64,000 bases of DNA from Liolophura sinensis (lineage: Eukaryota; Mollusca; Polyplacophora; Chitonida; Chitonidae): NCBI RefSeq assembly GCF_032854445.1, contig NC_088300.1:30177608-30241607 (forward strand), read 5' to 3'. The translations under genes were made by a program, and so were the position numbers. This document shows positions 35,263-47,262 of the stretch, in pieces. How positions within the stretch are numbered: the stretch's first letter is position 1; the number at the start of each line of letters is the position of its first letter. Under the pieces are notes generated by a model. It worked only from the letters and a program-made list of their open reading frames with translations, did not search any database and had not been told where the DNA came from.

Positions 35263-38200
35263 AGAGGTAACTTGTGCTGAGCCAATAGAACAATCTGTCG
35301 TTTATATTAAACTACGCTTATTTTTAGATCAAAGTTACCAGTATCTTTTCTACAAGTATAGTTTCATTCCGTATGACTGGTAATGAAAGACAAACTTACG
35401 TGTGCCATGAAAAGGTCGATTTATCTACATGTATGTCATGAGGGGGAAAGTCAACTTATGTGTGCCATGGAAACCTAACATCAATGAGAGTATAGCTTTA
35501 AACATACAACCGCTGATATCATCGGTACAAACAACATGACTAGCACCAGATAGATGACTTTCCTACACCATCACTAGGAAGCATTCTCCACTAATAGCTA
35601 ACAAAGTCTCCAATTTCATATCACTATTAATGAAACACAATGGATTATATCTGTAATACTGTTAACACACTGTTGTTAACGCAAATAATCAGGAAATCCC
35701 ATAAAAAGCAATGTAACACAATTCAAAAAAGAAAACTGACATGTCAATGACAATCTGATCCAACAGCGATGATAATAAAAAAAAGATAATAGCAACGACT
35801 GCCAGGTCTTTCACTCTCTAACTCTTTCCGTCTAATCAAGATTTCAATGAAGGCTCAGACCTTAACACTAACACAATTAATCAGTGCGCTAGGGACGCTT
35901 CTCCAAACAACGACCCTTGCAAATGGGAAGATAAATGGACTACATGGAATTTGATAACGATATAGGTAAAAGTACTGCATTCTTGTGCTGTATGGAAAGT
36001 TGTTTGCGACTAGGTTTCCTCCAAACGGGTTTCATTTGCAAGACACAAATCCATATTTAGAAATCCATATATAGCTGTGCCCAGAGATGGCTTTTGATCA
36101 TCAAAGTTTTACAAGCTTCACCAAAGTTAATATAAAAGTTGAAACAAATAAGAATTTCCAGTCGTTCAAAGGGTTGTAGATTTAGTAAACAATTGTATTT
36201 AGCAGCTGAAGTCAAGTCTATAATCATGACCACGCATCTACTTCATGAAAACGTGACCTACGCATTTTATCTCTACGTTTGATCGCTTAGAGAACACATG
36301 GGGCCCCGATATGGATTTTAGGTTTAAGGTCACTTTAACCTTGAAATCATCATTTAGATATACACCGTTTATTCTGTTTGTTAAGTCATTTAGCCACCAG
36401 TTGTCAAAGTGTCATAGGCCTTCATATTCCATTTGTCATCGCATGTCTAATCGATTGTACTTTTTGACCAAATCGAATATGAATACAAGATCAAAAAAGG
36501 ACTGGTCGATGCATGCCTGCATAACAATGTGAAGCGGACTGCATCCAAGCAAACCTAGCCAATGCTACAAGATTCGATGTCTTATGTCTTTCGATGTCAG
36601 GGCTGACTCTATTCAGCGTTTATTAACAAAATAAATCACACTTAAGCTCATATTGTGATAGCCTTGTCTAAACATAATCATTTTAAGTGGTAACAATTTT
36701 ACTTTTATTGTCCAGTATAAGTGTTAATATCAAGCCTTTTCATTTAACTAGTCAAATCTGGAACCTTGGAATCTGCCCCAGTGAACACACGACCCGTCCC
36801 TTCATACAGAGCGCCATGATAGAAAGTACCAAGTTCAAAGTGTGAAAGAATTATACGGAACTGGGACCAAATGCAGATTTTCCCATCACCAGGAAGTCTT
36901 TCAACTCACTCAGCCATTACAGTCTAAACTAATGTTTTTTTACTAGATATGATCCCACGTTGTGTGATCGACCAGTGTTGTATAGCAACACTGTAGCACG
37001 CTGTGCTGGCAACAGCAGTGCACTATAAGTTAGCAGCACTATGCTCAGCTAAACCGGTTTAAAATGCTTTTCATAAACGGTAATAATAATGAGAATGATA
37101 GAATGGTAGAACGAGCTCATTACTCAAGGCAGGACTATATTGCTAGACGTTGCCAGTGCTTCGTGAAATTTGAGAGTGTTTGCTGAGCTGCATGCGTATC
37201 TACTCCACAGTTCTATATTTCCACTATTTGACACTTTGACAGAGCTGAGAATAACATGCAAGAACAATGGAAATGACTTGTTTCTGAAAGAGTGCCCTAA
37301 AGAGTTTTAATGAATTTTAAGTTGCATTTTTTTTTTACTTTTTAATTCATTACAAAACTCCGCTGAATTATACAAAGTTTGCAACAAAGGGTGGAATTTG
37401 GAGACTAGGAATTTTTGGCTGTGATTGTGAAATGCGGCTGTTGTCCGTCACGACAGTAAGGAACAAATCGATCGTGCAAATCTGTTTACGAAGCCTTGCG
37501 TATACCGACATCCACAACTGACCGTAGTTAAGCGCGTCCATTTCTTGTTGTTGAGTTCAGATGTTTTAGAAATTGCACATATTGCTACTTCTTCTTCTCA
37601 ACACTTATTTAAAATATTTTTAACCAGGTTTGTGGGTAACAAGACAAAGAAGGGAATGTTCTGAAGTTATCGTAAGCCTATATAGCAGCTATATGGGCCA
37701 TCTTTGACGTAAACTTTAGTTATTCCCCTTTTGTAGTCAAGGTCTTTAATGTTTTCAATTGATCAAGCAAATCTCTTGATTAATTAATTCCACCGGCAAT
37801 AACAAATGCGTGGCTCAATATACCTCCCCCAAAATCAAGTGGCTACGGTAAATGTTTTCTTGTAAGTTGCAAGGGTATGTGTTATAAAGCAAATCTTATT
37901 CATGAATCTTTTCCAGAAGTACACGAACAACAGTAACAAAAACGTTTCCCATCCCTTTCTTCTTAATAGCAATAACATAGTACCATTCGACTGACATCAT
38001 AAACAATATATACTTTTTAAGGACATCAAAGCACCATCGACCTTACTGATGTCACCTTACTAATTTCTGCTGAGTTTCAAAAGCAAAAATGGCTATGAAA
38101 GGAACATATAAATCAAAGAAGTCAGGGCATTTGAAGACATAGGATTTACCACCCTTCCCACAGAGCACATTTCTTGTTTGAAACTAAATTTCCTTCAATC

Positions 38201-40268
38201 TCCAAATAATTTTTAAAAAGTCTTTAAATTTAAAGTTAAAACTGGCCGTCAGTAATATTCACTTATTATTCAGTATTTAAAACTATTGATTGCAACATGC
38301 CGATATCAAAAGGAATTTATTGATGTTACAGGTCTAACAATAATTTTGAAGACCTGGTAACATAAAACTCTGTCTCTGGTGTTATAGATAAGTCACTTTT
38401 CGAGGATGCAAGTACCTACCCACGTTGTCTAAATATGTTGCTGAGGATCTGACATCAAGTTACGGACATGCCTTTATTCTACATTGTAGCACACTTTGAT
38501 CTCGACACCAAAATTGTCTCTCCAGGACAGATATCTCTAGGGAAAGAAGCTTTTGTGGTAAGGAAACATCTTGTGCCCAAAGCTAAGATTAACCGTAAAA
38601 GTCTATCATAACTTTCTAAAATTGTAAATTTGAAGAATTCTCACCTCTTTCACGTAGTCCCCAAAAATTTCCGTTATCTGGCTGTTAGAAACACTTCGCG
38701 TGGAATTTGTATATATCCCTCAGAAACACATGTCAACGCTAAATGATCCTTGTGGCAGGTAGATGAGAATGTGCCCCGACGGCCAAAGAGAGCCGGCGAC
38801 TTGATGTCAAATAATATCCGTTCCAGTCGGAATGATCACCCGAAGGTGAGCTAGCATACTGCTACATGCATTTCAGTCAGATAGAACTAATGACTGCACG
38901 ACAGAAACCTTCTTCAGTGGACCAATTGAGACACTATCGACGGAAACTTTAAACACAGGATCACAGAAACAAGGAACACAGCTACAGATGATCGCTTTAT
39001 AACTGGGCAGTGGTGACGTGTGCCATAGAGAGCGTTCGGTATGCGAAGGCAGAGGGAACAGGTTACTATAAAGGCGAGAATTTCCATACGACCGGCAGAT
39101 GGCAAGGGGAAATGCAAACACACTTCAAATATTTACGACGTTCTTTCGTTAACAGAAGAGCCTTTTAACTGTCCTGTTCGTTGAAGGCGGACGGTTTCTT
39201 GCCGCAGTTTACTCTTGCGCTGTCCAGAGCATGTGCCCATGTAATTATACAGGATAAGGGGGTGCGATGCGGAATGCGGGATCTTACAGTTTGAGTATAT
39301 CCATATCAACAGACAGGAACATAAACTATGGATTTCCGAAGAGATTCGTAAACACTCATGCACCCATTTATCTCAGTACTCTCCTCTGGTTGAAGATGAT
39401 AAACGTAGTAAGATATCGCCTCGTCTACCTCCACTAGCCCAAGGCGATATCACCTGTGACACTATCTATGATGAGACACTGATGATTTTTCGAGCTGGTG
39501 TACGGTTAAATTTCCTTGTTTATTCTGTTACCCTGATACACATCTCTCTTGTTCCACATGGATCCCATCAGATACATCCCCTGAAAGCGTAGATACTTCT
39601 TTATAGCGAAATGTTATCCACCACAGATATGTGATGATTTATTTTCGCCTTTATCTCGATCTGCAATTTATGAATAACTATTGCTTTCGGAAAAAGTAGA
39701 TACAGTCTCATACGTCAAATCTCAACAAGGTCAGGTACTATCCTGACAGCCAACTATTAATGGTGTTTGCTTTCTGGAATAAAAATTCCGAATCACATTA
39801 TTGATGTTAACGACTATGAATTCATGACCTGAGACAAAGGAAATAAAATGCATCTGGACACAATACTGTGGTTGGCAGTAAAAGCGCTATACACACACGA
39901 AGGAGACAAACTGGAGACTAACTTCGAGACAACAGGCAAGAAGTTGATCTGTGGTTAAACTCGGGAGATGCTAGTATTTGTCTTCTCGTATACCGCTACA
40001 TTGCGAACATTTCAATACAGCCTGCAATCATAGATAACCAGAGGTTCGGGAATTTGCATCTGTTATTGACAGATTCTGTGGTTCAATCTCAGCATTGCAA
40101 ACGTAAAAACCCTGGCCATATGGAAGCGGTAGATATAAGGTGACTAGACTGAGTATGCAACGACTTCGTGAACGGAATATCTTCAGCTAATGTAACTGTA
40201 CTGAATTCTTCTCCTTTGATTCAATAGTTTATAATACTAGGACTTTCAATCGCACAGTCAACAATACA
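35263..40268. other. No gene seen in 5 kb
   Basis: A long AT-rich stretch with only short frames. A small duplication of 'ACTTA(C/T)GTGTGCCATG' lies at 35395-35470, and a 'GTGTTGTATAGCAACAC' hairpin at about 36972-36988. Two overlapping minus-strand frames at 38873-39123 and one at 39133-39363 lack recognisable motifs. Introns of a gene extending beyond the window cannot be excluded. Confidence 0.4.
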
Positions 40269-40462
40269 TCCGTGTTGAGTGGATGCATTTTTGCAACGTC
40301 GTGAATAAGTGCGGTGTGTCCGCAATGTCTAGACTCATTTAAGACTAATTGGTCATGTTTTGTAGAATGACCAATTAGTCATTATTAGACAATAAGAGTC
40401 TAGACATTGCGGACACACTGCACTTATTCACGACGTTGCAAAATGAATACACTGAACACGGA
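40269..40462. mobile_element. 194-bp foldback / MITE-like element
   Basis: Almost the whole element is one inverted repeat. The outer 68 bases (40269-40336) match the reverse complement of the right end with four mismatches and one single-base gap, and the inner 14 bases next to the loop are identical. The two arms differ by a gap of about 9 bases in between. The loop is 10 bases (40357-40366). ACATC occurs just outside the right end and overlaps the left end (40266-40270, 40462-40466), a possible target duplication. There is no coding capacity. Transcribed, it would form a long, nearly perfect hairpin. Confidence 0.85.
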
Positions 40463-41674
40463 CATCTAATGATATTACTGGTTTAACAGAAAATGGTTAA
40501 TTCAATCTACTTTATCTCTTAAACACGATTACCTATAATTTCTAAATGGAATATATATGCAGACTGCATAATTTCCGTTTATCAACAGACTACTAATGTT
40601 AACCCCATATACGCTGTCGATTGTTTAGGATGATTAAATCTGGCTACACTTGGTTGTCGTTCTATATACCCTTATACAACACGTTACAGAAGACAGGCCT
40701 CTTGGGTTCATCTGTCCTCGTTATTGTGTACGTATCAGAATAGAAAAGAACTGACGTAACAAAAAAACACTTGCCTTCGACAATTCTTGACCAAATGTTA
40801 ATGTGAAGTCTGTGTTATTATAACTCGGTGGTAAACATGCCAGTATGTGAACACATATCCAAAAATTGCGAGGAAAAATTTAATCTATGCATGAAATCTG
40901 TGTTGAATTGTTCTGATGGTTTTTAATGTAAAGTCTACTTGTGTACTTGAGCTGGATGGGATGAGAAAAGAGTTTGCAATGTCAATAACACTAAAAATGG
41001 TGGGAATGGTTATACACACATGAGGAATTCACACCTTGACTGAATTCTGTTTTAATGGTTTTTACAAAAAGTATGAAAGTAAATAAAGGTATCTACATGA
41101 CATTTTCGCTCATTTCAATTTCTTTTCATTAACTATGCAAAGAAAGAAAGAAAACCTTATGAATTCAACTGAAATTTGTATTAAACAGTGTAGAAGTGTG
41201 ATGAATCTAGTAAAGGGTGTTTTGGCATACTTATACAGAAGTTTTACCTCATTCGAGGGCATTACCGTTATGGTGGGCACCAAATACACCGCCTACAGTT
41301 TTACCATGTGGTTAAAAGGTTAAAACAAATCCGCCGGATCCTGTAAACACAAGGAAAGAAAATGGGTGATTTACAGCGAAAAGTGTGTACTCGATTTCCC
41401 TATGCTGGATTCTGCCCATTCGCGTAAAAGAAGACAGGCCAGCAACATTTGCAACCATATCCACGCTTTCAGTATTAATTCTTTACAAACTTTATGATCC
41501 TCATGATGGCTACCTGGAACTCTTCTGTAAACAGGTTCAAATATCACACGCATGTTTGCAGGATGTGGCAGCAGTTACAGGGATGTAAGAAGAGGGGCGG
41601 AGGGATACATTATAAACACTTTGAAAAGCTGAGTCTGTAACAGTGTGCACTCTACACGTGTAGTTTAATCATTA
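40463..41674. other. No gene seen
   Basis: AT-rich sequence with short frames only. Confidence 0.4.
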
Positions 41675-42253
41675 TTTCGCCCAGTTGGTTAGCGCGCTAG
41701 CGCAGCGTAATGACCTAGAAGCCCTCTCACCAATGCATACCGGCCCCCGGTATAGCGTCCGCTTCGGGAGCAGTAGATCCAGGATCAATCCTGGGTCGAG
41801 TCACACTTTAAAAGAGGAAGTTGTAACTTTCTCGCTTGGCGTTCAGAATGAAGGTGCTAGTGCAATGACTGGTTCACCCGAATCAGTATAATGGTTCGGG
41901 CGGGACGGCTTACTTGCTTCGGTAACCGTCTCAGTGAAGCAACACTAGGTAAAAGAGAGTTGGAAATCCGTGCTGCAACAAGGTACATTACATGGACTCT
42001 AAGGATTTCTTCGTCGTCATATGACTAAAATACGACGTTAAACCAAAGGACACTCACTCACTCACCAAAGCGGGCGCTGTGAGTTCAAGTCCAGCTCCTG
42101 CTGACTTCCTCTCCGGCCGTACGTGGAAAGGTCTGCCAGCAACCTGGGGATGGTCGTGGGTTTTTCCACCATAATGCTGGCCGCCCGTCGTATAAATGAA
42201 ATATTCTTGAATATGGTTTAAAACACCATTGAAATAAATAAATAAATAATCAT
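41675..42253 (+). repeat. SINE1 interrupted by SINE2
   Basis: The left part (41680-41735) has 'CCCAGTTGGTTAGCGCGCTA' and 'CTCTCACCAATGC'. The right part (42062-42253) resumes with 'GGGCGCTGTGAGTTCAAGTC', the body, 'CGTATAAATGAAATATTCTT' and an AATAAATAAATAAATA tail. The SINE2 copy lies between. Confidence 0.9.
41738..42057 (+). repeat. SINE2 nested in SINE1
   Basis: Full-length SINE2 with a tRNA-like head ('GGTATAGCGTCCGCTTCGGG', then a B-box-like 'GGATCAATCCTGGG'), 'GAATCAGTATAATGGTTCGG', 'CCGTCTCAGTGAAGCAACAC', 'CGTCGTCATATGACTAAAAT' and the CACTCACTCA tail. CTCACCAATGC before and CTCACCAAAGC after look like an 11-bp target duplication with one change. Confidence 0.9.
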
Positions 42254-42534
42254 TATTTCTGACGTCATACTGCCAGTGTGTCTACAGAACAAAAACTGTG
42301 ATAATGCTTTTCAAAGGTTTGATTTTTATCCGGGCTAGGGACAACAATCACCACAGTTAATGATTTATTAACATATAGGCGTATAGGCCCTGACCTGCAT
42401 ATCTTTGCTATGGAAGAAATATATAAGAGTTTATCGATGTATCCACAATATAGGCACAAAACGCTCACAAAAACATTGATTGTTAGTAACTGAAGATGAG
42501 TTTTGTTATTGTTGTTTTTAAATGGTGGGAGGTA

Positions 42535-42650
42535 AGTGTGCACAGCCTGTGGGGAAAGGCACGGAGAGGAAGCCAACAAGAGCTGGACTTGAACTCCCAG
42601 CGGCCGCATTGGTGGGAGGCTGCTGTGTTGCCACACAATGCTCATGTGCC
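42535..42650 (-). repeat. SINE1 head-side fragment
   Basis: Contains 'GGAGAGGAAGCCAACAAGAG', 'CTGGACTTGAACTCCCAG' and 'GGCCGCATTGGTGGGAGGCT', which is the body-to-B-box part in minus orientation. The tail and the end of the head are missing. Confidence 0.75.
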
Positions 42651-43480
42651 GATATCCCAGAGAAAAGAGTTGAGAGAAAGCATCACATTAAACTTACTTA
42701 CGAATTACTCGGATAGGCTGTGATTATTGATTATATATACTTTTTTCTGCACTTGGCGTGAAAAGGTATTGCGGCATGGTTGTACATGTATAATGTCTCT
42801 CATCGTGGCACAGGTATAAGTATACTGTTTTTTATATTGTTTTTTTATGCACCCAAGATTTTAGAAAGGTCCGTAAAGCAAAGAGTTAACAGAAAGATTC
42901 GAATAATGGTACAAAAAAGACGATAGCAAAACGCTGCAAATTATTCACGCCTTTAACAACACTGTTTCTGTCCTTATCTCATTGACTTACGGTACAAGCT
43001 TATTAATATTCTTAGACTAAGGCCAACTGCCATTGAATAAGGCATACAGAATGTGTTTCTTTAAAGGTCAAATGATTTGAGCTGCACCTGTCTTATCAAC
43101 AGCCCTTCTCAATCTGTTTACACTCAGTTGAAAACACTTTGCTCAGTATGGGTTTGCTTCACGTTTGTCATGTATGTAAGCGTGTCAAGCAGGTCTGTCT
43201 CACACGTTTCGGCAATTAGGCGAAGTAGTAATTGAATAAGGTAATAACTTAAAACGTGAAGGTATAAAAAATCTTCAAACAAACATTAAGGGGACGTTTG
43301 TACCATTTGCGTAATTCGGGTCAGAGGTGTGTAGTTTATTGTTGGCTTTTGCCCTTGTGATACGGATATGTGGGCTCATGTTGAGCTCATGTATTGCAAC
43401 AGAAGAAAGATCAACCCGGTTTTGCCCAGATAAATGCATTTTGCATTTAAATGCATTCATTTAATTAAATGCACTAACGA
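42651..43480. other. No gene seen
   Basis: AT-rich sequence without a supported feature. Confidence 0.4.
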
Positions 43481-43609
43481 TATCGATGAATACATTATTA
43501 ATATCGATAACTGGTGATCTGTCGATATTGCTAACTTATTTTCCGTAATCCATGATTCATTTATCAATATCTATAAATCATTTATCGATATCGATACACG
43601 AATGTACTA

Positions 43610-43640
43610 TTTCTCAGGAAATATACTGTTTCCTGAGAAA
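43610..43640. repeat. 12-bp perfect hairpin
   Basis: Arms TTTCTCAGGAAA (43610-43621) and TTTCCTGAGAAA (43629-43640) with a 7-base loop. It sits in the middle of the TATCGATA-rich region. Confidence 0.9.
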
Positions 43641-43930
43641 GACTAAGAGAAAATGCATGTATTTACAATGGTCGACTTGGCAGAGTCAGCCATCGAGGAG
43701 GTAAGGTCTGTCTCACCTAGGTCGATGATTTCATGCAGTGACGGAGTGGTTTAAAATCTGTAAACAAAATTTGCAAATTTTATTCGTTTTACTCATTCCC
43801 GCTAAAACCTTTGAACTTCCGGTTAAAAAAATTACTAGATGTCAGGAAGAAGCAGTAATTAGTAATTGCAGAGGGCTAAAAAGGTGGATAAATATTGGTA
43901 TCGATTTGTCGATATCGCTAATCCGTTATT

Positions 43931-44003
43931 CGATATCGATAATTCATTTACGATATCGATAATTCATTTACGATATCGATAATTCATTTACGATATCGAT
44001 AAA
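43931..44003 (+). repeat. 20-bp tandem repeat with TATCGATA
   Basis: Units CGATATCGATAATTCATTTA start at 43931, 43951 and 43971, identical to each other, with a partial unit at 43991. An older diverged unit precedes them from about 43905. Confidence 0.97.
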
Positions 44004-44030
44004 TGATTGATTGATATAGATAATTCTAGA

Positions 44031-44804
44031 TTAAATGTTAATTTGACCCTTGCAGGGATGTCGTCAGAGTATACCACAAATAAAATGCGAACAGTTTAAG
44101 TACCGTTCTGCTGGTATTAGTTTCCTATATGACAAAAAATCCATCATACGATTTATCTATCTATTTATTCCATTTGAATGTTTAACATATACATGTATGT
44201 CCCTTTCAAACCGTTTCATCAATCCGACAGTCATAAGCTGCAATGTATTTTTCTTTTGTTTTACCAATACAAATACCATAGACTTATATTACACTTGTGT
44301 GCCAGTACAGTTTTGTTTTTACATGTTAACATCATGAGCTTGGTGTTTGCGCAAAATGCAAAGTAAATTATAATATAATTATTTCATTGATGTTTAACAC
44401 CATTGATGAGAACTTTTCAGTTATTGGATGCTGTTCAGTTCTGTAGCTGAAGAAACTGGAACACACTGGCTAAGCACAATTAAATACTTGGTAGTTTCCT
44501 GACGAACTTAACCACGCATAAAGTTGGAACTTGAACGCCATGCTGATGGAAAACATGTGGTCTTTAACACAAGTACCAGTGTGTAAAAGCTACAACTAAG
44601 GCCATAGACAGGTTACTGCTCTCGTATCATTCTAAGCACATTCTATATAAAAAAATAAAAAATGTCAATCTTTGCTTACGCGTGGAAGAAAAGTAAACGA
44701 CATGTCAGTGAAGTAAAACGAACGTATTGTCCAATGTAAGTAGTCCCAGCATGGTGGCACAACATTGTCGCTGGAAGTGATCAAGTGACCGTAACTGTTG
44801 ATCT
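44031..44804. other. No gene seen
   Basis: AT-rich. Overlapping frames at 44050-44366 carry no recognisable motif. Confidence 0.4.
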
Positions 44805-45075
44805 ATAAATGAGTGAGGGAGTGAGTGCTTGGGGTTTAACGTTGTACTTAACAATTTTTCAGACATATGGCGATGAAGGAGTCCTTAGAGTGTATGTAAT
44901 GTGCCTTCTTGTTACAGAACGGATTTCTACCGCCCTTTTATCTAGCGCTGCTTTACTGAGACAACTTACCGAAGGCAAGTAAGCCGCCCCACCAGAGCCA
45001 TTATACAGATACAGGTCAACCAGTCGTTGAACAATTCTCTTAATGCTGAACGCCAAGTGAGGACCTCTGAGTGAA
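44805..45075 (-). repeat. SINE2, minus-strand copy
   Basis: The GAGTGAGGGAGTGAGTG tail is at the left, then 'GGGGTTTAACGTTGTACTTA', 'GGCGATGAAGGAGTCCTTAG', 'CAGAACGGATTTCTACCGCC', 'AAGGCAAGTAAGCCGCCCCA' and 'TGCTGAACGCCAAGTGAGGA'. The tRNA-like head is lost. Confidence 0.88.
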
Positions 45076-46968
45076 GTCCGGCTCAATCAAAATGCATAGT
45101 ATGTTTCTTAGATCTGATATATCGACCAATATAGGTTCGAAGAAGGAAGTAGAATTAGTTCTATTTCAGAATAAATCATCTGTCTCGTGATTACAGTCGT
45201 GCATAATACCCCTGAGCCACCTACCTCTACTATTAGGCGCTAATATCCATTCTTTGATGTAGTAGTCCGTTCTACGTTGTGTGACTAGGATAGAGCAACC
45301 CCTTTCATTTCCTCTTTCCCAATCCCACCACACATCACAGCACAGGTCACGCATATAGCACTGTACCTATTTTTGTGATCTCTCTGTCCCGACGTAATTA
45401 AATGAAGTCGTTTTAACATCCGAGCATCAATCCATGAGAGAATGACTAATACATATGGCCTCCGGCGTCTCGATCTACAAAAGGTGTTGGATGGATTAGC
45501 TGTTGCTAAGCTGTCGTCTTGTCATTTCCGTGTGTTCTTTTCAGCTATTGCCTACACTTTTTGGTGTGAGTCTTCCTGTTAGCTTTGTCAAGACCCAGTT
45601 TTAGGCTTGTACCGTTCAAAGCTGTGCCTTCGGATACGCTTTTGGACCCACCAGCTGTTTATGTCATGGGAGGTTTTATGTCTGACGAGGTTGAACACCA
45701 TTTTGATTACACGGGCTTACTCCATTCATGATAAAATTACACCTTATTTTCCTAAATACCCCACTATACTTTTATCCTACTGCTGTGTTAGTAACATGTT
45801 TTTCGCGAAGCTTTTTTCTTATGTGCAGAAATAGTAATGAATAAAAGATGTTGGATGCTGTGTTTTCTTTGTTTGATGCATGGTGGAGACGGATATATAC
45901 CGAGGACAGTGAAAGGACTGAAGATGAGACTTGGCACTACGCCAGGGAATTGACAATGTGATCAGATCGGGAGTGGAGCAATACGCAGGACGACCTCATT
46001 AATGGTCTGCCGGACATCCGGATGTTGAAATTTACCGCAAGATGAAACAGCCTCTTCCCACGACGGTGTTTAACAGATTTGGAACGTGGCCAGCTTTTGT
46101 TAGAGACTTCCGTACACGTCCTCATCCCTTCGTAATTCCTTTCGTAAGAGGTAAAAAGAGAGACAGCAGGTCCAGATTTGACCAGAATACAAGTAAAACG
46201 TAAAGAATAGCAAACAAATATGCAACCGTCAGCGAAAATATCATGTAAAAACTATATTCAACTTTCCTTTATTTGCATATATATTTACTGAATAACTTGA
46301 AATCTAATCCTCTAATCCAATAGTTATTTTTGTTAGTCTAATTTGGCCTAAACAAGCACCTAAACCTAAAAGGTAAAAATATAAGTACAGAAATGTTGAA
46401 CAGAATTCAAGCATTTAACTGCTTTTTATTTATACAGAAGAACTCCCTAAAATAAATAAAGTTTTGAATATAGTTTCTATTTACGCCTGTATTGTGGGTA
46501 TTGTCTTTAACTTAAATCTTCACAGAAAGCAAAGCTACCAATTGCTCTTTACAAGAATTGCTAGTCTTTGATGTATGTTACCTTTCTATACCTTTCTAAA
46601 ACGTGTGACAACGTATGATTAACACTGACGCAAGACGTCCATGTATACCAGTCCATACTAACTTTATCAGTACTAATCTTTTAAATCCAGTAAGATGTGA
46701 TCGTGTTTCATTTTTTATGGAGCGTTATTTAGGCACTTTATCCTGGAGCAATCAGTTAGCTTAGAAGCTAAATAAAATATGTTTTTGACCGAACTTTTGT
46801 GGAGATTAAGGGGCAATTTAAAACAAGTAGAGTATTTACGTAAAATTTTTTAGATTTTCAGTTTTGAATTGTTTGAAAAATGGCCACTTGTTAATAGTCT
46901 GTTTCACTTGAATATTTTGTCTGATGTCTGGCGTGCCAATTGCTCAAAACATCTAACAGTCGCATGTG
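45076..46968. other. No supported gene
   Basis: About 1.9 kb. The part at 45880-46160 is less AT-rich than its surroundings but has no frame that I recognise. The rest is AT-rich. Confidence 0.35.
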
Positions 46969-46982
46969 TCTCATGGCTGCAT

Positions 46983-47248
46983 TTATTTATTTATTTGATT
47001 GGTGTTTTACGCCGTACTCAAGAATATTTCACTTATACAACGGCGAGCAGCCTTATGGTGGAGGAAACCGGGCAAAGTCCGGTGTAAACCCACGACCATC
47101 CGCAGTTTGCTGACAGACCTTCCCACGTACGGCCGGAGAGGGAACCAGCCTGAGCTGGACTTGAACTCACAGCGACCACATTGGTGAGAGGGTTTTGAGT
47201 CATTGTGGCGTGCTGGCGTGCTAACCACTTCAGCTACGGAGGCCCCCC
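46983..47248 (-). repeat. SINE1, full-length copy with target duplication
   Basis: Minus-strand copy from the TTATTTATTTATTTGATTGG tail to 'AGCTACGGAGGCCCC'. A 14-bp duplication TCTCATGGCTGCAT flanks it (46969-46982 and 47249-47262), the longest clear target site in the window. Confidence 0.95.
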
Positions 47249-47262
47249 TCTCATGGCTGCAT

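Larger units (their letters stand above)
43481..44030. promoter_or_regulatory. Cluster of TATCGATA palindromes
   Basis: At least seven exact TATCGATA sites (43502, 43583, 43589 and four between 43930 and 44005) and several near matches (for example 43480, 43897 and 43911). In flies this 8-mer is the DREF/BEAF binding site. Whether it works so here is unknown. Part of the cluster comes from a 20-bp tandem repeat. Confidence 0.4.
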
